In this document: piece after piece, positions 53,311 to 64,000 of the stretch
Numbering within the stretch: position 1 is the first letter of the stretch
Layout: every line of letters begins with the position of its first letter
Assembly (NCBI RefSeq): GCF_040958095.1
Contig: NC_091209.1
Location: 7,696,589 to 7,760,588, forward strand
Direction: 5' to 3'
DNA from: Procambarus clarkii
Taxonomy: Eukaryota > Arthropoda > Malacostraca > Decapoda > Cambaridae
DNA length: 64,000 nt
Position numbers and translations under genes: made by a program
Notes under the pieces: model-generated
Seen by the model: only the letters and a program-made list of their open reading frames with translations
What the model was told of the DNA's origin: nothing
Database searches by the model: none

Positions 53311-56300
53311 GGGCCTCTTGGCCCTCCGCAGGTCGAAGTAGCTTCTGTTTCTTACTGTCCATTCCCACTCACATACATGTCCAACCCACCCTTGCACCAA
53401 TCGTGGGGCCCCACCACCACGTTACGTGGTAATTGGTTCCGTGAGTCACCGGGCCTATTACAGTGCAGGTCATTCCTCCGGTCTTTCCTGTTTCTGCGCT
53501 TATCCCTTTTATGCCCGTTGTTTCGTGGCCACAATGTGCCGCTAGAGTGGCTTGTGCCACTGTCCCAGTTTCTATTGTTTCATGGGGATTGGTCAATAAA
53601 CACAACCACTAAGGAACTACTTATCTTTTGTTGCGTATTCAGTAGTTGCGGGTGATATTTTGGCGGGCAATGGTGCGGGTTGGGTGCTCTGAGTGTCGGT
53701 ACGGTGTCTCGCATGTCTGTTCTGGACCACACTTGCAGGTAGTCTAGTTGTTCTTCGCTACTCTGCTGGTTATATGCTTGGGCGCCGCCTCACAGTTCTC
53801 CACAGGTTGGCAGGACTTTTCCTTGGACGTACGGAACGGTTTGAGTTCCATTGTTGGTACTTTGGAGAGCTTTGCTTCTCTGGTTAGGCTCATGCGTTTG
53901 GAGCGAGTATCTTCTTGGGATACTCTACTCCCTCCACCACCCTTGTTCACTGTTCCATCCTTGTTTACTCTTCCCCGCTTGGCGGGATTGCGTCGATGGC
54001 TCCTGACTGGGGTGTTTGGTGTGGTGTTTGGTCATCTTGCATGTGTCTTTAGTGCCTTTTTTGTCCATCTTTTGTTCTTTGTTGTCCTGTGGGGATCTGC
54101 CCCGCATTTTGGTGCTTTTGTTTTCGTTGTCGACCCCTGGGTCTTTTCCCTGTCTGGACACTTTCCTTGCCTATCTTCGGTGCCTGACTGCACCCTGCTG
54201 TCCGTAAGGTCCCTCAGGTATGTATGCACTCCTCTACACATTTTGTGGTTGGTCGTGTACGTTACTTCCCGGTTGCTCCTTGGGCCGTATTCGTGGTTTC
54301 CTTACTTATTTCCGTTTTTCCTCCCCATGCTACACTTTTTGTGTCTGGGTCAGTGCTTCTTGGTTTTCCTGTTTGGTGCTCCGGTGGGTCTCTGTCCATG
54401 TTCCATGTCCTGCTTTTGGACTTCTCCGGTGTTCCATTTGGTACCGAGTTCCTGCGATTTCTGTGTGGTTTTCTGCAGGCTTCGGGTTGCGCTGTCTGTG
54501 GGGGGGGGCGTGGACTTTTCGGTCTGCCGCTCCTGCTTTCCTGGTTCCTTTTCTTGGAACTGGGTTTGCTGGGTTCCGGTCCTGGTTTTGGTTTTTCTTT
54601 GTTCCTTTTCCGGACCGGGTGTTTTTGCTTTCCTGCGGTTCTCGTCCTCGGTAGTTATCCTCCTGGATGCCTCGGGGATGCGTGTCTCATTCTTCCCTGC
54701 TGGAGCTGGTTGTGTTGCTCCTTTGGGTTGCGGGGTCGCTGTTTTTAGCTTCGCGTTTTGCGAATCTGAACACAGGTCCCAGGTTATTGGGTCCAGGTTA
54801 TTGGTCTCCCACCTGCGTGTTTCGTCTCCGGGGGGGCTCAGTGTGTGGTTTTCCTATCATTGCGAAGGGTCCTTCGGTCTTTGATAGGGTTGGCTTGTAT
54901 TCCCTTCTGGGTTGTTCTGAGACCGTTGTCTGGGATTGTCCTGTCACCTCATGTTGGGTGGTGCTGGCAGAGCTGCTCCTGCTTGCGTTCAGTGTTGCGG
55001 TTCCTTCTGCTCCATTCCACTTGCTGTCCTGGGCGTTGTTCCCCTCTGGCCTGCTCTTGAGTTTTGGGGCCGTCCTGGTCGTTGGCCTGGGTGGTCTTTT
55101 TCTTCTCGTTTTGGTCTTTGTTTTGTCTCTGGTTTTGGTTGTTCAGTTAGGACGTGTGGTATCCGCCTCCCGGTTCCCTGTTTTACTTATCTTTGGGGAG
55201 GTAGCTCCAGGAAGTCGACGGGGCTCCCCCCAGAAAACCAGCGTTGAATGTAATGAAACGCCATTTTCTGGGTGAGTCCCGGAGGCTCCCCGGCATCCCG
55301 CCCTCCCTCCGGTCGGCGGCGTTTTTAGCGTATTTGACATCCAGCATAAGAACTGCCAGTTGGATCGCCGGCGTGGAGGGTCTGGGGCTCCCCCTTCCCC
55401 CTCTCGGGGAGGGGGGGGTTTGCGCAGACGGTGGCGCGGTGACGTGATGACGTCATACTAGTTTGATAATTTTGTTTGAGGAGTTTTGTCCACTCGTTCG
55501 GCTTTCGGTAGCAATAATTTCACCAGAATAGGGGTTTGTTTTGGGGCGCCTACCTTTCTGGGTGCCTGTCCCGGTCGATGGCAGACATAGAATGCTTCCA
55601 ATCACAAAGGGCTTTCTATAGGCCATTGCTCTTCGTGCCTCTCTGAGGGGGCCAGGTTCTGCCTCGTGGTCCCCGGTAGGCAAGAACTCCTAGCACTTTG
55701 ACTGATGCCAGAAAGTTATACATATCCATTCAGCCCGGATAGCTCCGGGAAGCCTCCGGGACTCACCCAGAAAATGGCGTTTCATTACATTCAACGCTGG
55801 TTTTTTTTCCTCCCTCAGTTTTAGCTTGTCTCTTAATTGAAGCAGTATAGAGTGCACTAAGTCAGATTATTAAATTTGTATGTGCCTATGTCGCAGGATA
55901 CTAAGCCTCACACTAATACATTGTAGTTGGGATCAATAAACCATTGCAAGAAGTCATGCAATTCCTTAATTTCCTGACTTTCTTTTATCATTGCTTTCAA
56001 AATACAATTCTTTTCACTGTCCTTGGACACTCGGCATGTAATTTACTGATTGCATTTCCTAGTGGTTGTCAGGTATTAAAGGACATCATGTTTACCAATT
56101 TGTTTTCATCCCAACTATTATTACTCAATGACTGACTCACTTTCCACTGCAAGACATTGCTGTTATTAGTTCTACTCTCATCAGCTATTTTCTATTCATA
56201 TATTCTTAATGCATCCTTTGTGTAGCCATACCGGCTTAGCGCTTTCAGATGATAATTGTCAAAACTTGCCAATCACTGTACCTAGTTCTTGTTTTACTGT

Positions 56301-56686
56301 ACCAATGAAATAGTGAGACTTGTATGAAAGAGTTGTGGCAAGTCATGTTGCTGGACCATGATTCATTTGTACTCCACAGTATACTGCGCCGTTCATCATG
56401 TTAATTAAGTGGCCATAGGTATGTTATGCATCCTTAGTACAGTCCTGTGTTGAGGTTTTTTTTTTTTACAGAGGCCAATAAAGAGCTTTACAAAGCAGCT
56501 GGCTGCTCTACTAGATGCAAATTGAGATTTCCAAGTCAGGTGCTATATTAAATGATTTATTAGTTTGTATGGTGGCTATTATGTAGTAACTGGCTGTAAT
56601 ATTCTATGGAATGACATCTAATATGGCAGCAGGCTTAATCACATGCACATTTAATGAATGTTTTTTCAAGTGCAGTGACCTGAAAA

Positions 56687-57072
56687 CATGCTACTTACCT
56701 AATAACATGATAGTTTCCCGATAACATGGTACTTTCCTGATAACATGGTACTTTCCTGATAACATGGTACTTTCCTGATAACATGCTACTTACATGACTT
56801 CATAATGGCCCGGGATGGACCAAAACATTGTTGTTTTTCATTTTCTGATGTGTTGTTTGATCACCATCTCTTCAGCCACGTTATTGTGACTCATCGTCTG
56901 CATGCTACTTTCCTGATTACACGCTACTCTCCTTATAACATGCTACTCTCCTGATAACATGCTACTTTCCTGATAACATGCTACATACCTAATAACCACA
57001 CTACATACCTGATAATCTCACTTACATGCCCGATAACCACGCTTACATACCCGATAACCATATTACATGCCC
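56687..57072. repeat. Copy 2 of the 19-20-bp minisatellite
   Basis: Counterpart of 30345-30730, with clustered differences (actttcctgattacacgcta where copy 1 has acttccttatacatgcta; accatattac for accacactac). Confidence 0.75.
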
Positions 57073-57395
57073 TTTAAATACCCCCAAGGCCCCGATAGGC
57101 ATGCCTTACGAAATCCTTCCAGATGTGCATGGCATTGCATACCTGAATACCGCATGTTTTCCCACACACCACATATAATATGTGGTTTAACATTGTGTGG
57201 GGAAGTAATGGCTGCATTTCTGAACCATTAATTAATTTATTTTTTACTTAAGAATAAATTATGTTCAATACTATACTGTAAAATAAAGTTCAGTTGATTC
57301 AATTTACTCGAAAACAAATAGACAATAATTTAGTTTGAAAGAGGAGGGAGGATGTGAGTGCTTACCAATCAGTGCTAGGTAAGCCTAGGTAATCA

Positions 57396-57531
57396 GTTGA
57401 CCAGACCACACACTAGAAATTGAAGGGACGACGACGTTTCGGTCCGTCCTGGACCATTCTCAAGTCGATTGTGATGAGGAGGTAGGGAAACGTCGTTGTC
57501 CCTTCAATTTCTAGTGTGTGGTCTGGTCAAC
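57396..57531. repeat. Copy 2 of the foldback element at 31051
   Basis: Same 136-base hairpin, gttgaccagaccacacacta to tagtgtgtggtctggtcaac, unchanged. Confidence 0.85.
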
Positions 57532-59246
57532 ATACTTCAGCCACGTTATTGTGACTCATCGCCTGCTAGGTAATCAGTGATAGGCCAGGAGACCTAGCTG
57601 TTTTCTTTGCTCTGTTTTCAAGCTTATTGTACCTGGTGTGTTCTCTTTAAGGCCACTGAACCACACTCTCTTGACCAAATTTTCAATTTTTTATTTATTT
57701 GATTTTTAGCCATTCAAATATCAGCATGGGGTTCTGTTAATGGTTTACTTTTAAAATCAACGTTTTTGTTTTGTTTTTGAAATTGTTTATTAAACAACTA
57801 CTACTACTGTAAGGTCATTTCATTGTTATGATTGGAAAGATCATGAAAAAGTCTATTGTATATACTGTGCTTTACAAAATTAATTAAAAAGAAATATTAT
57901 TTTGTTTCTTAATACTGTAATAATAATAATAATTTTTTTTAATTGAACAAAAAATATACTGTATTGCCTAATCAATTACCTTAAGTAGAATTGATATTAT
58001 AACCTTTGTAAAGCCTGCTGATTGGCATATTGTGTGAAAATTTCATAAAAAATCTGATGGAAATTAACAAAGAGCAAAAAATAAAAAATGATGTTTTGAG
58101 ATTTGAATTTTCTTGTCACAAATAAGTCATAAAGCCCTCAGTAATGTTTCATTTTGTTGTGCAACTTATTTTGTACATACTGTACTTTTCCAATAATCTG
58201 TATGTAATTACCTTGATTGTTTTATGTTTTCATTGCATCCAGACATTGGTGCCAGCTTTCTTTGTGTCTGCAGTGGCTAAATAAAAATACAGTACATAGA
58301 AGTAAATTATTTAGACTCTACAGATTTCTTTCAACCAAAGCTGATAATCTAAGCGTTTTAGTGGCAATAAAACAAATATTGAGAAATATTAAAAAAAAAA
58401 AAAAGCAGTTTGGTGCCCTCAAATTGCCCAAAATTTGAGTTTTTTAAGATATTTACCTTTCACATTTTGACTACCTTTACAGCATATGAGTACAATACTT
58501 CTTTAAAGATTTTTTTAATAATTTGCAGTTCCAGCCTCTGTTGTTCTTTTGCCTTATTTTATTAATTTAACCTTTAAAGTGCAGCTATCATCAAGGGTGC
58601 CACAAAAAAAATATAATTAATGATAATTCGTTCTTATGAAATGATATATTTACATGCAAAATGGAGAATACAAAAAGAAAATCTAGTCTTTGCGTGTGTT
58701 TTGTGCACATAGGTGGGAGGGAACGAGGTGGAGGCGGTTGGGGTGTGTGCACATGTGGCTACATAGTTTAGTAAATTATCACATGGGGATGAGATTTCTG
58801 ATATTCAAGTTTGATGGGTTTTGTGTTCACTGTTTTACTTTAGAGTACACAGTGTGTGTGGAATAGCTCAAGATATGTAAACATAATTGATGGAAACAAT
58901 GATTGAGGATTGTATATATTATAATGTAATGTGTGCGCTTTTGTTGCACATAAATCCGTTCTTGGCACAGCTTAAAGGAAGTGCCTTGCAACCCACTCCT
59001 TTACTGCTATTCTGTCTGGTTATATCGTCGAGAAATAGATTCAAACGCGGGCAGGAAAGTTCAAATTGGCACAAGTTAACCTGATTACATAGTAAGCAAT
59101 TAAAAAGATAGCAGAATTTTCTCGGAGGTCTTCATTATCTTTATTATATATATATACATGTATAAAAACAGGTGATAAAGTCAACACATGGTGATAAGCG
59201 CATTAGCCCCAGGGATCAGTGTATGACGATAACTGCTCTTTAAGGG

Positions 59247-59830
59247 TTAAGGAGGCTGTTCTTGTCTACTTCGTTTATTTCCCTCAGTATTTTGTACCTA
59301 GTGATCATATCCACGCTACTCGAGCATTACTAAATTTAACTTTGCTTCATAGCTTAGTTTACCTAATTTAGGCCTTGTGTGAACTATTAATATTATCCTG
59401 TTTGTGCTTCCTCTGTTAGTGCTGAAATTATATCCACTCCCAAGAGCTTTTGTGTGTCCAATTCCTGTATTTGCCTCCCCATTACTTGGTAGATTTCTTA
59501 TGGTCAATCTCACTTTTACCTTTTCATTACCTTACACCCTGTTGGGGTTGAACTCGACACTCATTTGTTTGCCCCACCTTATATTTATCAGGGTCTGCAT
59601 TCAGCACTGCAATGAGCCTTGCTTTTTTCTCTCCTCACTAGTTTTGCTTCATTTGTAAACATTAATATTTAGTAGCTAATTTGCTTGGGTTAGGTTATTT
59701 ACATAGTAAGAACAATGGGCCAAGGAGAGTGCCATGAGGAAGCATGCTTGGTACATTCTTCCATCCTGACATATCCTCTCTGACTTAGTTGCTTACTGAC
59801 TTAGCTGCTTACTTTTAGCTGATGCTTTCT
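59247..59830 (-). pseudogene. Copy 2 of the ancient LINE RT relic
   Basis: Counterpart of 32895-33480, unchanged by eye. Confidence 0.5.
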
Positions 59831-60319
59831 AGGTTATTTGTCTACAATTTTGAATTGAACTTTGGTTCCTGCATTTTCTTACCTTGTAGAGAGAGGAGAG
59901 TTTTGTACCTGGCTGCTCGTGGACATGAGTTGATCTTGAAGACCTGTTGCATCTTTATCTGTACCGGTGCTCATCTCATATCTATTGAGAGCCAAACAGA
60001 AATGTGTTCTATTACATTTGACACTTGATTTATTCAAATATATTTGAAGCTGTGGAGCGTGGCCCAGATTAGGACACGCATTGACTTCAACAGAATTTTT
60101 GGCATTGTTCTGCATGATAGGCTGATAATGAAAGTTGAAATGTTTAACATTAGAGATGATGATCTAATAGAGTTTGAGCCATGGTTAACAAGTAATTAGC
60201 ATAAATAACTTTCTGGTTCCAGTGCTTGGCCCTGGGTAAAAGTTCTATTGTAATAATAATAATGATAATATTGAAAATGCAAAATGTGTAAAGGTGATGA
60301 TTGCTAACACATACAATGG

Positions 60320-61636
60320 GGTCTTGTATCTTGTGGCCGAGATGTGTAGTGTTGGAAGACCTCTGGCACACACAAGCTGGTCTCGTATCATGTGGCCGAG
60401 ATGTGTAGTGTTGGAAGACCTCTGGCACACACAAGCTGGTCTCGTATCTTGTGGCCGAGATGTGTAGTGTTGGAAGACCTCTGGCACACACAAGCTGGTC
60501 TCGTATCTTGTGGCCGAGATGTGTAGTGTTGGAAGACCTCTGGCACACACAAGCTGGTCTCGTATCTTGTGGCCGAGATGTGTAGTGTTGGAAGACCTCT
60601 GGCACACACAAGCTGGTCTCGTATCTTGTGGCCGAGATGTGTAGTGTTGGAAGACCTCTGGCACACACAAGCTGGTCTCGTATCTTGTGGCCGAGATGTG
60701 TAGTGTTGGAAGACCTCTGGCACACACAAGCTGGTCTCGTATCTTGTGGCCGAGATGTGTAGTGTTGGAAGACCTCTGGCACACACAAGCTGGTCTCGTA
60801 TCTTGTGGCCGAGATGTGTAGTGTTGGAAGACCTCTGGCACACACAAGCTGGTCTCGTATCTTGTGGCCGAGATGTGTAGTGTTGGAAGACCTCTGGCAC
60901 ACACAAGCTGGTCTCGTATCTTGTGGCCGAGATGTGTAGTGTTGGAAGACCTCTGGCACACATAAGCTGGTCTCGTATCTTGTGGCCGAGATGTGTAGTG
61001 TTGGAAGACCTCTGGCACACACAAGCTGGTCTCGTATCTTGTGGCCGAGATGTGTAGTGTTGGAAGACCTCTGGCACACACAAGCTGGTCTCGTATCTTG
61101 TGGCCGAGATGTGTAGTGTTGGAAGACCTCTGGCACACACAAGCTGGTCTCGTATCTTGTGGCCGAGATGTGTAGTGTTGGAAGACCTCTGGCACACACA
61201 AGCTGGTCTCGTATCTTGTGGCCGAGATGTGTAGTGTTGGAAGACCTCTGGCACACACAAGCTGGTCTCGTATCTTGTGGCCGAGATGTGTAGTGTTGGA
61301 AGACCTCTGGCACACACAAGCTGGTCTCGTATCTTGTGGCCGAGATGTGTAGTGTTGGAAGACCTCTGGCACACACAAGCTGGTCTCGTATCTTGTGGCC
61401 GAGATGTGTAGTGTTGGAAGACCTCTGGCACACACAAGCTGATCTCGTATCTTGTGGCCGAGATGTGTAGTGTTGGAAGACCTCTGGCACACACAAGCTG
61501 GTCTCGTATCTTGTGGCCGAGATGTGTAGTGTTGGAAGACCTCTGGCGCACACAAGCTGGTCTCGTATCTTGTGGCCGAGATGTGTAGTGTTGGAAGACC
61601 TCTGGCACACACAAGCTGGTCTCGTATCTTGTGGCC
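60320..61636. repeat. 59-bp tandem repeat array, copy 2
   Basis: Same unit count (about 22) as 33968-35280, with the same variant units in the same places. It lacks the 4-base deletion and carries one private c-to-t at about 60962. Minus-strand ORFs of 408-501 codons across it are artefacts. Confidence 0.95.
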
Positions 61637-62046
61637 CAAATTTAACTCTGCACACCTCATGTAATGTTTTGCTTTGTTACACAATATCTTTAAATACTGT
61701 ATGGTATTTTAGAAGGGACAAATTCTCTAGACAATATACAATGAAGAATGCCTGAATTCTTAGCATTAGAAATATTGTGTATGAAGATGTTGGGAGGTGA
61801 TGTGACTGAAGTGTGTGTGTATGGACGAAATGCATAAACACATGGGATTTAAATACTATAGGGTATTGAAAGTGTAACATTATCACACCCATAACAGGAG
61901 GAGTTATGCTTCACAAGTTTATACTGTGTTTATAAAGGATAAAGTTAACAGTTGGTGTTTCAGTTGACTTGTGAATAGGTAGAGCCATCTGCAACATTAC
62001 ATCATTGTGACAAATACTTTGCATTGTTTGGAGATTTGGTTGTAAA

Positions 62047-62291
62047 AGTGGCAAACTCCCAAAAGAAAATTAAAATTGGCAAATGCGCAACAGAAAATTG
62101 GCAAATGCCCAACAGAAAAGTGGCAAACCCCCCCAAAAAAGGCAAATGTGCAACAAGTGGCAAATGCCCTAAAGAAAAGTGACAAACGCCCAACAAAGTT
62201 GCAAACGTGTAACAAGAAAGTGGCAGGCGCCCAGCAAGCAAGGGGCAGACGCCCAACAGAAGAGGGGCAGACGTTCAACAAAAAAGTAGCA
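62047..62291. repeat. Copy 2 of the degenerate 20-26-base minisatellite
   Basis: Counterpart of 35690-35935. Confidence 0.75.
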
Positions 62292-62698
62292 AAACAATGT
62301 ATGTACAAGAGTGAGAGAGATTTGGTTTAAAGGGGTGCTGCATCAGTAAACCAACAGGTATGCTGCTGCAGTGTTCATTTTAATGTTATGTTCTCTATTC
62401 TATTTAATCTTGAGAATTGAATAAATCCGAATTTTGTTATCATTTTGTTTTCTTTTTTATTTAGTTAACTAACCACATATGCAAGTTCTTACACATGTTT
62501 GTGATGGGTCACCCTGATAATACAGGACACCTCTGAAATTGGTATGTGATCTGTAATCCTCCAAGATGTCAGCACTTTTTCCAATTTTACTGTAGTTATA
62601 AACATTTACAGTTTAACACTGCTAGGTTTCACATAAACTATTTTTGAATACTCAGTAATATAACTAATAAACTGATTAAAGATAAATATTTTCATCAG

Positions 62699-62855
62699 CT
62701 AATTGATGGTGCACGATCAGCTGCGAGAACATTTCAAAACAACCTCCTGGACAGTAGCAAGCAAGAAGCCATTGACATTATCCTACATGGTAACCTCCTT
62801 AACAACTATCTGGCGGCACTCTCCAGATCCTTGCTGCCAACAAGTTACCTCTATG
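62699..62855 (+). CDS. SYNJ: Synaptojanin exon 10, second copy
   Basis: Identical by eye to 36338-36494 with the same splice sites. The intron just upstream has a 4-base insertion (gaat) relative to copy 1. Confidence 0.82.
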
Positions 62856-63049
62856 GTAAGATGACATGCATTGCTCTCACCTATGTATATTTGCTGGTTT
62901 TTAATTTTTTTAGGCATTGTATATTTCAAAAGCACCATTAGTCTGTTATTTTATACAAACTTGGCTCACTTTCTGTTAACCCATTTGTTTATGCTTACCA
63001 AACAAATAGTTTTCTCACCTTGTTAGTTGTTAGTGCTAGTATTTAGCAC

Positions 63050-64000
63050 CTGTTGTGCGAGAAATTCAAGAAGGGGTTCCAAGAGCTCTTCAAAATGGAA
63101 CCATATACAGTACAGGACAACAGACTGAAAGAAATAATGAGATAGCTTGAAGGTTACAGAAGACAAGGTAAAATGACACATGGAGGCCAATTAAGCAGGA
63201 AACAAAAAATGTGGTCGGGTCCAACTTGTGGGAGAAGACGACAAAGCAAAAGACCCGGGGCAGAGGAGCACGATGAGGCTGAGGGACACTTGGGTAGAGC
63301 CAAACATCCAACCTGTAGGTGGACCATTCAGTAGAAACCCCAAACCCTGGCAGGAGCCCAACAGCCAGAATTGTCAGAACAATGGAGTGAGGGCCAACAA
63401 GCAGCTGGCCAAAGTCAAAAGACCTAGAGTTCTGGCTGGAAAATGATAGGCAGGAAAAAATAACATGGAAATCTTATGATCAGGTTGAGGACACAAGAGG
63501 AAATCCCCATGACAGTTACAAGGTTGGGTGTTAGGAACTTGACAAAGAGATTTCTGGAAGTCTCTTTCAAGATGTAAAGGGGCCAAAACATATATGGAAC
63601 TAGATTTCGATGTGGTAGTCTCTGTAGATAAGGTGAAAAACACCTGGAGGAACTAACTGCAACACCAATGAATTAGTAGGACCAGAATTAATATAACCAT
63701 GGTTGTTGAAGGAAGCTGCAAAAGTACTTTGTCATCTGCTAACTAACATTATCAATTAACTGCTCAAGATAGGATATCTCCCAGAATTCATGAAAAGGAA
63801 AATGTAGTTCTAATTAACAAAAAAAAAAGTGACCAAGTGCTACTGACAAATATGCCATGTAAAGTGTTAGAGAAAGCAATCAATTTGAAGATAATGGAGT
63901 ACCTGGAGAGTATCAACTTTTAACCGAAGGACAGCATGGATATAGAAGAGAAAATCCATGCCTAACAAATTTTGAGTAGTACACAATGTTCCAAAATATG
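63050..64000 (+). pseudogene. Copy 2 of the LINE RT relic, cut by the window end
   Basis: Counterpart of 36690-37640. The 43-bp array and the exon 11 counterpart would follow beyond the window. Confidence 0.65.

Larger units (their letters stand above)
44667..55800 (+). mobile_element. Copy 2 of the DIRS-like element with nested LINEs
   Basis: Left end 44667-44696, internal complementary region 55202-55287 and right end 55751-55800 are the same as in copy 1. All nested insertions are present at the same sites, so they predate the divergence of the two copies. Confidence 0.75.
39262..64000. repeat. Copy 2 of the 26-kb duplicated segment (runs off the window)
   Basis: Restarts at the sequence found at 12918 and repeats copy 1 in the same order. 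Scattered substitutions: copy 1 ggaaagtgatg versus ggagagtgatg; acagcatgg versus acaacatgg; gaattctgagc versus gaatgctgagc; a small patch at 30560-30580. Short indels include gaat inserted near 62647. Indels are dense only in LINE-derived sequence (about 48000-49900 and 51850-53900). The three duplicated exons are unchanged. Best explained as the other haplotype or an unmerged contig end. Confidence 0.95.

Overview
This is eukaryotic, intron-rich, repeat-laden genomic DNA. It shows no operons, ribosome binding sites or CRISPR arrays. The mix of modular tRNA-derived SINEs, CR1/Jockey-like LINEs with short-repeat 3' tails, and a DIRS-type retrotransposon is what I would expect of a decapod crustacean, possibly a crayfish. 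That placement rests on repeat style and remembered decapod repeats, not on a search. The one convincing host gene is the 5' half of a synaptojanin gene on the + strand. Eleven exons between 495 and 38761 join in phase into about 540 residues. They cover the N-terminus, the complete Sac1 phosphoinositide-phosphatase domain (CX5R motif from about residue 401) and the linker leading to the 5-phosphatase domain. That second domain lies beyond the 500-N gap.

Layout: 1-500, upstream region and exon 1. 619-12000, exons 2-7, with introns holding SINEs, a foldback element and a small non-autonomous DIRS-like element. 12018-12915, a piggyBac-like TTAA element. 12918-38761, exons 8-11, with introns carrying a degenerate DIRS relic (15431-17022), an 11-kb DIRS-like element (18326-29460) with three LINE copies lying inside it, a 59-bp satellite array (33968-35280), and a LINE relic containing a 43-bp tandem repeat. 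38762-39261, exactly 500 N. 39262-64000, a second near-identical copy of everything from 12918 onward, including exons 8, 9 and 10.

The second copy is most simply read as an unmerged haplotig or contig overlap placed head-to-tail across a scaffold gap. It duplicates the catalytic Sac exons, which would wreck the protein if real. Both copies carry the same number of 59-bp satellite units. They differ by scattered substitutions of allelic type, plus dense single-base indels confined to the LINE regions, as in poorly polished repeats. A genuine tandem duplication cannot be excluded from sequence alone.

The most informative mobile-element finding is the structure of the 11-kb element. It has inverted terminal repeats and, just inside the right one, an internal complementary region. 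That region consists of the reverse complement of the left end (27 of 30 bases) joined to the reverse complement of the right end (50 of 50 bases), which is the circular-junction signature of DIRS retrotransposons. A second theme is modular SINE evolution: two SINEs share a core but have different tRNA heads and different LINE-derived tails. One of those tails matches the 3' end of the LINE nested in the DIRS element, so a likely SINE/LINE partner pair sits in one window.
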